This document shows, piece after piece, positions 1 through 6,884 of a stretch of 64,000 nt of DNA. The position numbers and the translations under genes are program-made. The stretch's first letter is position 1; every line of letters begins with the position of its first letter. The DNA is taken from the NCBI GenBank assembly GCA_052143535.1, contig JBKQSS010000080.1:1-64000 (forward strand), given 5' to 3'. This stretch comes from JADGRA01 sp052143535 (GTDB lineage: Bacteria; Myxococcota; Myxococcia; Myxococcales; Myxococcaceae). The notes below the pieces were generated by a model. The model searched no databases. It saw only the letters and a list, made by a program, of their open reading frames with translations, and was not told the origin of the DNA.

Positions 1-697
1 CCGCCTTCACCTCGCCGTTGTAGGGGGCGGCGGAACCGATGGCCAGCTTGATCTCCTCGGCCGTGCGCTCGCCGAAGGCGACGGCCTGCTCGCGCCGTAC
101 ATAGGTCTGGAGGGCGGGGTCGATGTCGAACCCGCCACAGCGGATCGCCTCCGAGGCCACCACGCCGCCGAGGGAGATGACGGCCGTCTCCGACGTCCCT
201 CCCCCCACGTCCACAACCATGTTGCCGATGGGCTCGTGGATGGCGAGGCCGGCGCCGATGGCGGCCGCCATCGGCTGCTCGATGAGGTACACCTCGCGCG
301 CGCCGGCGTTCTCCGCGGCCTCACGGACGGCGCGGCGTTCCACCTCGGTGATGCCGGAGGGGATGCCGATGATGATGCGGGGCCGGACTCCCAGCTTCCG
401 GTTGTGTGCCCGCTCGATGAAGTAGCGCAGCATGGCGGCAGTAATTTCGAAGTCGGCAATGACGCCGTCCTTCATCGGTCGGATGGCCACGATGTTGCCC
501 GGGGTCCGGCCGAGCATCTCCTTGGCCTCTTTGCCCACCGCCAGCACGCGCTTGGCTCCCCGGGCGTCCTGCTGCACCGCCACCACCGAGGGCTCGTTGG
601 AGACGATGCCTTGGCCACGGATGTAGATGAGGGTGTTCGCCGTCCCGAGGTCGATGGCCAAGTCGCGTGAGAAGAGATTGTGCAGCCAGTCGAGCAT
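1..697 (-). CDS. mreB: Rod shape-determining protein MreB (5' part only; cut by the window edge)
   Basis: MreB is the bacterial actin homologue. It forms membrane-associated filaments that guide lateral peptidoglycan synthesis. Reading the complement from an ATG at 697 gives 232 uninterrupted residues that run off the window; the family is usually about 345 residues, so roughly the last third is missing. Visible actin-fold ATPase motifs are the phosphate-1 loop DLGTANTLIY at about residues 16-25 and the phosphate-2 loop DVGGGTSE at about 163-170. GIPSGITEVERRAV at about 111-124 is typical of MreB. The start is fixed by the family N-terminus, in which a short amphipathic helix (MLDWLHNLFS) precedes the first loop. 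The remainder of the gene, and any mreC/mreD, would lie off the left edge. Identification is near certain. Confidence 0.97.
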   Translation of the reverse strand, partial: MLDWLHNLFSRDLAIDLGTANTLIYIRGQGIVSNEPSVVAVQQDARGAKRVLAVGKEAKEMLGRTPGNIVAIRPMKDGVIADFEITAAMLRYFIERAHNRKLGVRPRIIIGIPSGITEVERRAVREAAENAGAREVYLIEQPMAAAIGAGLAIHEPIGNMVVDVGGGTSETAVISLGGVVASEAIRCGGFDIDPALQTYVRREQAVAFGERTAEEIKLAIGSAAPYNGEVKA

Positions 698-775
698 CGT
701 GGAGGAGATTCCTCTGAGAGGGGGAGGCGGCGCGTGGGAGTGGTTTGCGCAACCCCAACCCAAGCCAAGGCGCGC

Positions 776-792
776 AGCGTCATGATGACGCT
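776..792. promoter_or_regulatory. 17-bp palindrome upstream of mreB
   Basis: The sequence AGCGTCAT-G-ATGACGCT is an inverted repeat with perfect 8-bp arms and a single central base. It lies 79-95 bp upstream of the mreB start, in the 117-bp gap between mreB and the glycosyltransferase gene (both minus strand). Its position and symmetry suit a protein-binding operator for mreB, but no regulator is identified. A second 8-bp palindrome, TTGCGCAA, lies nearer mreB. Function is inferred only. Confidence 0.35.
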
Positions 793-814
793 AGCACCCC
801 GGGATTCCGCGGAC

Positions 815-1666
815 CTAGCGCGCTGTGCGGCTGTCTGTCTGGCCGCTGAAGGAGTCGCTCGAGGCGGCCTCGGACGGCGGGGCGTCAGAGGAAAGCAGCC
901 GGGGCTGGTCCGGGACGGCTCGGGGCTTGGGACTGCGCTTCAGCGCGTACTTGAAAATGGCATAGAGCGCGCGCATCCCGTCCTTCCAGCCAATCTTCTT
1001 CCCTTCCTCGTAGGTGCGCCCGTGGTAGCTGATGGGCACCTCGTAGACGCGGTACCGGCCGCGGGCCACCTTGGCCGTAATTTCGGGCTCGAAGCCGAAG
1101 CGGTCCTCCTCCAGGGTGATGGTTTGGAGGACTTCGCGGCGGAAGGCCTTGTAGCAAGTCTCCATGTCGGTGAGGTTCAGCCCGCTGGTCATATTGGACA
1201 GGGTGGTGAGTAGCCCATTCATCACCGCATGCCAGTAGAAGAGCACCCGCCGAGGCGTACCGGTGAAGCGGCTGCCATAGACGACGTCCGCGTCGCCATC
1301 GACGATGGGCTGAATGACGCGTGGAATATCCCTCGGGTCGTACTCCAGGTCCGCGTCTTGGATGATGACGATGTCGCCCGAGGCTTCCTCAAAGCCCCGG
1401 CGCAGCGCCGCGCCCTTGCCCTGGTTTTTGGCTTGAAACAGCACGCGCACCGAGGTGGCGTTGGCCGGCTGGGCGTGGCCGAGGACGCTGAGGCCTTCGG
1501 TGGCCAGCCTCTGCAAGAGCTCGCGGGAGCCGTCGGTGGAGCAATCGTCGACGAGAAGCACCTCTTTGCGCATGTCCACCGCCACCACCCGGCGGAGAAG
1601 CTCGGCGAGGGTGCCCCTCTCGTTGTAGACGGGGACTACCAGCGAAACGAGCGGCGCAGCGGGCAC
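815..1666 (-). CDS. Glycosyltransferase family 2 (dolichol/polyprenyl-phosphate mannosyltransferase-like)
   Basis: Likely a GT-A fold enzyme that transfers a sugar from a nucleotide-sugar to polyprenyl phosphate or a related acceptor. From a GTG at 1666 it gives 283 residues. A GGAGAG ribosome-binding site lies about 7 nt upstream of that GTG, and the reading frame above it is not conserved-looking. Motifs are VVPVYNE at about 10-16, DDCSTDGS at about 40-47, KGAALRRGF at about 84-92 and the metal-binding QDADLEYD at about 103-110, followed by YGSRFTG. I see no transmembrane segments, so it is probably soluble or peripheral. The last ~45 residues are a low-complexity Ser/Pro/Asp-rich tail beyond the catalytic domain. 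It precedes mreB on the same strand with a 117-bp gap, so cotranscription is possible but unproven. The exact sugar and acceptor cannot be told. Confidence 0.88.
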   Translation of the reverse strand: MPAAPLVSLVVPVYNERGTLAELLRRVVAVDMRKEVLLVDDCSTDGSRELLQRLATEGLSVLGHAQPANATSVRVLFQAKNQGKGAALRRGFEEASGDIVIIQDADLEYDPRDIPRVIQPIVDGDADVVYGSRFTGTPRRVLFYWHAVMNGLLTTLSNMTSGLNLTDMETCYKAFRREVLQTITLEEDRFGFEPEITAKVARGRYRVYEVPISYHGRTYEEGKKIGWKDGMRALYAIFKYALKRSPKPRAVPDQPRLLSSDAPPSEAASSDSFSGQTDSRTAR

Positions 1667-1744
1667 AGAGGGGCTCTCCGAAGACGGGGGGCAACTTTGG
1701 CCAGCGCGGCAAGGGTGCGCCGCACCGTCCGTCGTCAAGAAACC

Positions 1745-2638
1745 ATGGAAATGCCCTCTCCGCCTCCCCCCATCGTGCTGAAGGAGTTTCCCTACCCCGC
1801 CCGAAGCCTGAAGCTGCCCGAAGGGGAGATGGCTTACGTGGAGGTGGGCCAGGGGCGCCCGGTGGTGCTGCTTCACGGAAATCCCACCTGGGGTTTCCTC
1901 TGGCGCCGGGTGATGGGGGCACTGGCTGATGCACCGCTTCGGCTGCTCGCGCCGGACCTCTTCGGCTTTGGACGGAGCAGCAAGCCCGCTTCCTGGCGCT
2001 GGCACAGTGTGGAAGGCCATGGCCGCACCCTCTTGGCGTGGATGGAGGCGCTCGACCTCCGGGAGGTGGTGTTGGTGCTGCACGACTGGGCCGGCCCGTT
2101 GGGCGGCTGGGCGGCGGCCCGCGCCGGCTCCCGGGTGACTGCGCTGTGCCTCCTCAACACCGCTGTCGTTTTGCCGGCCCGCTTCCGCGGCACCGTCTTC
2201 CACCGGCTCGCGCGCGTCCCTGTGCTGAGCGACGTCCTCTTCCGCCTGCTGGGCTTTCCTCTGGGGCTTTTGGGCCGCGTGCAGGCGGACCCGCGCAGCA
2301 TTTCGGGCGAGGTGGCCGAGGCCTACCGTTGGCCCTTGCGGCACCGAGGCGACCGGGCCGGGCCGCTGGCCTTGGCCAGGATGGTACCCACTGGGCCCAA
2401 CCACCCCAGCATCCCCGCCCTTCGGGAGGTCGAGACTTGGGTACGGGGCTTCCCGGGGCCAGTGGAGCTGGTGTGGGGCCGCCGGGACCCCATTCTCGGA
2501 CGGGCGCTGAAGCGGCACCGCGCCGCCCTCAAGGCCGCCCGCGTCACCGAGGTGGACGCGGGGCATTTCCTGCAGGAAGAAGCGCCTGAGCCCATTGCTC
2601 GCTCCGTGCGGCGGCTGGCCGGACTGAGCGACGCCTAA
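1745..2638 (+). CDS. Alpha/beta hydrolase of the haloalkane dehalogenase type
   Basis: A 297-residue alpha/beta-hydrolase. It carries HGNPTW at 44-49, HDWAGP at 113-118 with nucleophile Asp114, a late acidic residue in WGRRDPI and a catalytic His near residue 274 (DAGHFLQEE). In haloalkane dehalogenases the Asn/Trp after the first HG and the Trp after the nucleophile Asp bind halide. Both positions are conserved here, which separates it from serine esterases. Related proteins with this architecture also include OleB-like beta-lactone decarboxylases and luciferases, so the substrate is uncertain. The start is ATG at 1745; a second in-frame ATG at 1751 is possible. It stands 78 bp from the divergent glycosyltransferase and 32 bp before dapD on the same strand, so it could be read through into the dap genes. 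Confidence 0.8.
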   Translation: MEMPSPPPPIVLKEFPYPARSLKLPEGEMAYVEVGQGRPVVLLHGNPTWGFLWRRVMGALADAPLRLLAPDLFGFGRSSKPASWRWHSVEGHGRTLLAWMEALDLREVVLVLHDWAGPLGGWAAARAGSRVTALCLLNTAVVLPARFRGTVFHRLARVPVLSDVLFRLLGFPLGLLGRVQADPRSISGEVAEAYRWPLRHRGDRAGPLALARMVPTGPNHPSIPALREVETWVRGFPGPVELVWGRRDPILGRALKRHRAALKAARVTEVDAGHFLQEEAPEPIARSVRRLAGLSDA

Positions 2639-2670
2639 GAGGGCCCATTGGCAAGGAAGGAGAGTCGGCT

Positions 2671-3492
2671 GTGGACGTTGCGATGCTCGAGTCCCGTGTC
2701 TCCGCCGCCTTCGGCGACCGCACCCTGCTCCAGGACGGCGGGACGCGCAGCGCGGTGCTCCTGACGCTCGCTGCCCTGGACCGCGGCGACCTCCGCGTCG
2801 CCGAAAAACGCGAGGGAAAGTGGGTGACCCACGCCTGGGTGAAGCAGGCCATCCTCTTGTACTTCGTCATCGCCGAAACGCGGACGATGCACGTCGGCCC
2901 CTTCGAGTTCCATGACAAGGTGCCACTGAAGAGGGACCTCGCCGCGGCCGGCGTGCGGCTGGTTCCTCCCGGCGTCATCCGCTATGGCGCGCACGTCGAG
3001 CCAGGCGCAGTGGTGATGCCGGGCTATGTCAACATCGGAGCCCGCGTCGGAAGCGGCACCATGGTGGACACCTGGGCCACCGTCGGCTCGTGCGCGCAGG
3101 TTGGCCGCAACGTCCACCTCTCCGGGGGGGTGGGCCTGGGCGGCGTGCTGGAGCCCCCGTCGGCCACACCGGTGGTGGTCGAGGACGGCGTCTTCATCGG
3201 CAGCCGCTCGGTCGTGGTGGAGGGGGTGTTGGTGGAGGAAGAGGCAGTGCTCGGCGCCAACGTCGTCCTTACCGCCAGCACACGCATCCTCGACGTCACC
3301 GGGACGGAGCCCCGCGAGTACCGCGGGCGCGTTCCCGCCCGAAGCGTCGTCATCCCCGGCACTGTCCCACGGGCCTTCCCGGCCGGCAGCTACGGCGTGC
3401 CGTGTGCGCTGATTATTGGCCAGCGCACCCCCAGCACTGACCGAAAGACGTCCCTGGAGAGCGCACTTCGCGATTTCGCCGTCCCGGCTTGA
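2671..3492 (+). CDS. dapD: 2,3,4,5-tetrahydropyridine-2,6-dicarboxylate N-succinyltransferase
   Basis: DapD uses succinyl-CoA to succinylate tetrahydrodipicolinate, in the succinylase branch of lysine/diaminopimelate synthesis, and acts as a cytoplasmic trimer. The 273-residue product matches the usual length (E. coli 274). The N-terminal helical domain is followed by hexapeptide repeats of a left-handed beta-helix (IGARVGSGTMVDTWATVG, then GVGLGGVLEPP and EDGVFIGSRS). The start is GTG at 2671 with AAGGAGAG about 7 nt upstream. The next gene on the same strand encodes a cupin protein beginning just after the stop, and dapE follows. The same pathway is therefore served by two genes with a cupin gene between them. 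Identification is very firm. Confidence 0.96.
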   Translation: MDVAMLESRVSAAFGDRTLLQDGGTRSAVLLTLAALDRGDLRVAEKREGKWVTHAWVKQAILLYFVIAETRTMHVGPFEFHDKVPLKRDLAAAGVRLVPPGVIRYGAHVEPGAVVMPGYVNIGARVGSGTMVDTWATVGSCAQVGRNVHLSGGVGLGGVLEPPSATPVVVEDGVFIGSRSVVVEGVLVEEEAVLGANVVLTASTRILDVTGTEPREYRGRVPARSVVIPGTVPRAFPAGSYGVPCALIIGQRTPSTDRKTSLESALRDFAVPA

Positions 3493-3524
3493 TACGCTTT
3501 GGCGCGGGTCCAGGCCCTCTCTTC

Positions 3525-4121
3525 GTGAGCGACTCCGAACGTCCCGTTGACTTGCTGGTCGCCTCGCTCCTCGCCTCCACCCCCGGCGAGAGCGGCGAGG
3601 CAAAGCCCGAGCCCGTCGACGGTGAGCCCCCGGAGGACGTGGACCGGGTGGGGCACGCGCTGGAGGCGATGGCCAAGACGGCCGAGCCGACCAAGCAGGT
3701 GCTCCGTACCGTCTCCGGTCCCCAACGGCTGGACCGCTTCTGTGACGCCCTGGCGCGTTTTTTCGACGTTGGCGAGGCGGCGGCGCGGGCGCTGCTTGCT
3801 CGAGTCGACGTGGCCGAGGAGTGGATGGAGGGTCCGGACGCCGGAATTTCCGTGCTGCCCGTCGAGGCGGGCCCCCGCGCTCAGGCTGCGCTGGCCTCGC
3901 TGGTGCGCCTCCCGGCGGGGGTGACGCTCTCCGAGCACCCCCATGTGGGAAGAGAGCAACTCTTCGTCCTCGAGGGGGGCTTCGCCGACTCGGTCGGGCA
4001 CGTGGTGTGGCCGGGCGAGACGCTGGAGATGGCAGCGGGAACGGTGCACTCCATGTGGGGCCTCCCTGGCCCGGCGTGTGTCTGCGCCGCGCTGTTGTGG
4101 CTGGATGATGGCGGCGGCTGA
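3525..4121 (+). CDS. ChrR-like cupin protein lacking the anti-sigma zinc finger (paralogue 1)
   Basis: A 198-residue protein whose C-terminal half is a cupin barrel related to the ChrR anti-sigma factor. Likely metal ligands are His138, His140, Glu144 and His175 (EHPHVGREQLF and GTVHSMW). A middle helical segment (QRLDRFCDALARFFDV) matches a segment in the paralogue at 5248. The N-terminus lacks the HxxxCxxC zinc motif of ChrR-type anti-sigma domains and is acidic and low-complexity. No sigma factor gene is adjacent. The GTG at 3525 is chosen; a TTG at 3489 overlapping the dapD stop would add 12 residues, and neither has a strong ribosome-binding site. The end overlaps dapE, so the two are translationally coupled. 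It may be a metal or oxidant sensor that has lost sigma binding, but that is inference. Confidence 0.75.
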   Translation: MSDSERPVDLLVASLLASTPGESGEAKPEPVDGEPPEDVDRVGHALEAMAKTAEPTKQVLRTVSGPQRLDRFCDALARFFDVGEAAARALLARVDVAEEWMEGPDAGISVLPVEAGPRAQAALASLVRLPAGVTLSEHPHVGREQLFVLEGGFADSVGHVVWPGETLEMAAGTVHSMWGLPGPACVCAALLWLDDGGG

Positions 4122-5184
4122 CGCGGACGCGCTGGCGGGCGCCACGCTCGCCTTGTGTGCCATTCCCAGTCCAACCGGCGCCGAGGCAGCCCTGGCAGAG
4201 CATGTCGAGGCCTGGGCCGCTCGGCTGTGGACGCCCGCCGAGCGGGTGCGGCTGGGCCACAGCTTCGTCTTCGGGCGCCGAGAGGACCCGCGTCCGACGG
4301 TGGCGCTTCTGGGGCACCTGGACACCGTTCCACCGCATCCCGAGACAGGCCTCCCAAGGCGAGAGGGCGACCGGCTGGTAGGAACTGGCGCCAGTGACAT
4401 GAAGGGTGGAGTGGCGGTGATGATGGCACTTGCCGAGTCGCTTCCCCGCGCGGAGCTCCCGGTCAACCTGTTGCTCGTCCTGTACGAGCGCGAAGAGGGG
4501 CCCTATGCCGAGAACGGGCTCGGTCCACTCCTCGAGCGCGTTCCGGAGCTCTCCCAGGCGCGCTTTGCGGTGGCGCTCGAACCCACCGACGGCGTGGTGC
4601 AGGTGGGCTGCGTCGGCTCGTTGCACGCCACCTTGCGCTTTCGAGGCAAGGCGGCCCACGCGGCGCGGCCCTGGCAGGGAGTGAATGCGCTTCACCTCGC
4701 CGGTCCCCTCCTCAGCGAGCTGCTCGCCCTTCAGCCGCGCGAGGTCGACTGTGGCGGTTTTCAATTTCGAGAAGTCATGACCGCCACCCTGGGTCAGGGG
4801 GGACGCGCCCGAAACGTGGTGCCGGACGTCTTCACCCTCAACGTCAACGTCCGCTTCGCCCCGGGACGCACCGCGGCACAGGCCGAAGCGGACTTGCGGC
4901 GTCTCGTCGCCGGGCGGGCCGAAGTGGAGGTAACCGACCGCTCCCCGTCCGCCCCAGTGTGCGCCTCCAACTCCTACTTTCACCGTCTCGTCGGCGCCAG
5001 CGGCAGGGCGGCCACCGCCAAGCAGGCCTGGACGGACGTGGCCCGGCTCGCCCTCTACGGCGTGGAGGCCGTCAACTTCGGACCGGGTGAGACTGCCCAG
5101 GCCCACCAGGCCCAGGAGAGTGCCTCGGTTTCAGCGCTCCGGGCCGCCTATGAGGCCCTGGCCGCAGTGCTTCTAAGCGGATAG
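4105..5184 (+). CDS. dapE: Succinyl-diaminopimelate desuccinylase (M20 family)
   Basis: DapE removes succinate from N-succinyl-LL-diaminopimelate, a later step of the pathway begun by DapD, and needs two zinc ions. The 359-residue product shows M20 metallopeptidase landmarks: HLDTVP (His71, Asp73), GASDMKGG (bridging Asp98), EREEGP (catalytic Glu130, metal Glu131), EPTD (Glu159) and a C-terminal His near 334. A glycine-rich dimerisation lid domain lies between. It resembles the short form of about 360 residues typical of Actinobacteria-type DapE rather than the longest proteobacterial ones. The start is ATG at 4105 (or 4108), inside the end of the upstream cupin gene by 17 nt, implying translational coupling. 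Other M20 amidohydrolases are possible, but the dapD linkage makes DapE the best call. Confidence 0.9.
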   Translation: MMAAADADALAGATLALCAIPSPTGAEAALAEHVEAWAARLWTPAERVRLGHSFVFGRREDPRPTVALLGHLDTVPPHPETGLPRREGDRLVGTGASDMKGGVAVMMALAESLPRAELPVNLLLVLYEREEGPYAENGLGPLLERVPELSQARFAVALEPTDGVVQVGCVGSLHATLRFRGKAAHAARPWQGVNALHLAGPLLSELLALQPREVDCGGFQFREVMTATLGQGGRARNVVPDVFTLNVNVRFAPGRTAAQAEADLRRLVAGRAEVEVTDRSPSAPVCASNSYFHRLVGASGRAATAKQAWTDVARLALYGVEAVNFGPGETAQAHQAQESASVSALRAAYEALAAVLLSG

Positions 5185-5247
5185 GAGGAGGAAGGCGCCG
5201 ACATCCGCCAAGCCGGCTGAGCACGTAACCTCTCTTTGAAGACAACA

Positions 5248-5844
5248 ATGGCCCCCCACCCCAAAGAGGCACTCGTCCAGCACGCCCTTTCGCCACAGCT
5301 GCCGCTCGCGCCGGAGGTGCGCACGCACCTGGAGAGCTGCCCCAGCTGCGCTCGGGCGGCGAGGGAGCTCCTCGGAGCGGCCTCGCAGCTGCTTCGGGGG
5401 GAGAGCCCGGCCGAGGCACCGGACAACGTCTTGGCAGCACTGCGCAGAGAGATGACCGGCCCGCGGCGCCTGGAGCGTTTCGTCGGGCAGGTGGCGGCCT
5501 TTCTGGACATCGACGCGGACGCGGCGCGGGCGCTCCTGGCCAGTGTCGACACCCAGGAGGACTGGCTCAACACCCCAGGCATCTCCGTCCGCGCCGTGCC
5601 CACCGGGCCCCGTGCCGCTCAGGCCTTGGCCACCCTGTGCCGCATCGAGCCGGGCTCGGGACTGGAGGACCACGGGCACGACGCCCCCGAGGACACGCTG
5701 GTGCTGGAGGGTGGGTTTCGCGACAGCTCAGGTCGCGAGTTTTGGCCCGGCGAGTCCCTCACCATGCCCGCCGGCAGCCACCATGCCCTGACCGCGCTCC
5801 CCGGAGTGCCTTGCTTGTGCCTGGTGCTGGCGCGGCTGGCCTGA
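5248..5844 (+). CDS. ChrR-like anti-sigma/cupin protein with zinc finger (paralogue 2)
   Basis: A 198-residue homologue of the protein at 3525, the same length but with an intact HxxxCxxC motif (His27, Cys31, Cys34) as in zinc-binding anti-sigma domains. The cupin half keeps His142, His144, Glu148 and His178/179 as likely metal ligands, so the overall plan is that of Rhodobacter ChrR: an N-terminal zinc anti-sigma domain plus a C-terminal cupin that responds to singlet oxygen or peroxides. No ECF sigma gene is next to it; the nearest, at 14.5 kb, has its own anti-sigma gene. The start is ATG at 5248; an in-frame TTG at 5236 is possible. It follows dapE by 63 bp on the same strand. Its partner, if any, must be encoded elsewhere. 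Confidence 0.8.
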   Translation: MAPHPKEALVQHALSPQLPLAPEVRTHLESCPSCARAARELLGAASQLLRGESPAEAPDNVLAALRREMTGPRRLERFVGQVAAFLDIDADAARALLASVDTQEDWLNTPGISVRAVPTGPRAAQALATLCRIEPGSGLEDHGHDAPEDTLVLEGGFRDSSGREFWPGESLTMPAGSHHALTALPGVPCLCLVLARLA

Positions 5845-5956
5845 GCCCGACGGCACGCCCGACGAAGGGCCCCCCAAGCAGCGTCGCTTCCCGGCGAGCC
5901 GCCTGTCAGAGTCAGCCGAGCGAGGAAAGGCCGTCCAGACGAGGAGGGTGTTACCC

Positions 5957-6856
5957 ATGGAGCTCCGCATCGCCGGCCTGAGCAAACGCTACCCGGGTGG
6001 CGTGCAGGCCCTTCGCGACGTCACCTTGAAAATCCCCGCCGGGATGTTTGGGCTGCTCGGGCCGAACGGCGCCGGCAAGTCCACGCTGATGAGAATTCTG
6101 GCCACCCTTCAGGAGGCCGACGCCGGGACGGCCACCCTCGACGGCATCGACGTGCTCCGAGACAAGGAAGCGGTGCGGCGCGTCCTTGGCTACCTGCCTC
6201 AGGAGTTTGGCCTCTACCCCAAGGTGACGGCGGTGGAGCTCTTGGACCACCTGGCCCAACTCAAGGGCGTCGCAAGCAGCGCCGACCGTCGACGGATGGT
6301 GGACACGCTGCTCGAGCGCACCAACCTCGCCGAAGCGAGGCGCCGCCGGCTGGGCACCTTCTCGGGCGGCATGAAGCAGCGCTTCGGGATTGCCCAAGCG
6401 CTGCTCCAGGACCCGAAACTCATCATCGTCGACGAGCCGACCGCCGGACTGGACCCTGAGGAGCGGGTGCGTTTCCACAACCTGCTGTCGGAAATTGGCG
6501 AGCAGGTGGTGGTCATCCTCTCCACCCACATTGTCTCGGACGTCAGTGACTTGTGCCAGCGGATGGCAGTCATCGACCAGGGGGAGCTTCTGGTGGAAGG
6601 CGAGCCGGCGGAGCTGGCCGGCGCGCTCCAGGGACGGGTGTGGCAGAAGCTGACGTCTCGCGCGGAGCTGGCGGACCACCAGTCGCGCTTCCAAGTCCTT
6701 TCCGCCCGGTTGACGGGCGGCCGGACGCTTTTGCGTCTTCTCTCGGAGCACCAGCCGGACCGAGACAGCGAGCCGGTGCAGCCCGAGGTGGAGGACGTCT
6801 ACTTCGCCGCCATTCGCCAGCACGCCTCTGGGCCGCCGGCGGCGCGGGTCGGCTGA
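5957..6856 (+). CDS. ABC transporter ATP-binding protein (ABC-2 type)
   Basis: The 299-residue nucleotide-binding subunit of an ABC transporter. It has Walker A GPNGAGKST at 35-43, signature SGGMKQR at 136-142 and Walker B LIIVDEP at 155-161 followed by TAGLD. The sequence is of the DrrA/CcmA-like drug or polymer export class. A C-terminal segment of about 80 residues after the H-loop follows the usual regulatory extension. The start is ATG at 5957, preceded by a good GAGGAGG site; an upstream GTG at 5948 is less likely. It is followed 28 bp later by its permease partner, the large permease-protease fusion, so these two genes form a transporter pair. Confidence 0.93.
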   Translation: MELRIAGLSKRYPGGVQALRDVTLKIPAGMFGLLGPNGAGKSTLMRILATLQEADAGTATLDGIDVLRDKEAVRRVLGYLPQEFGLYPKVTAVELLDHLAQLKGVASSADRRRMVDTLLERTNLAEARRRRLGTFSGGMKQRFGIAQALLQDPKLIIVDEPTAGLDPEERVRFHNLLSEIGEQVVVILSTHIVSDVSDLCQRMAVIDQGELLVEGEPAELAGALQGRVWQKLTSRAELADHQSRFQVLSARLTGGRTLLRLLSEHQPDRDSEPVQPEVEDVYFAAIRQHASGPPAARVG

Positions 6857-6884
6857 GCCCCAACCGGACACCTCGAAAAAGCCA

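Noticed and set aside
1667..2566. Upstream in-frame extension of the glycosyltransferase on the minus strand to 2566
   Set aside because: The extension is antisense to the alpha/beta hydrolase gene and unlike any N-terminal domain of family 2 glycosyltransferases; the GTG at 1666 has a ribosome-binding site.
2635..5106. An 823-codon minus-strand open frame opposite dapD-dapE
   Set aside because: It is antisense to genes with firm family matches, has low-complexity Arg/Pro/Gly-rich translation and no family motif. Such long frames arise from GC bias at codon position three.
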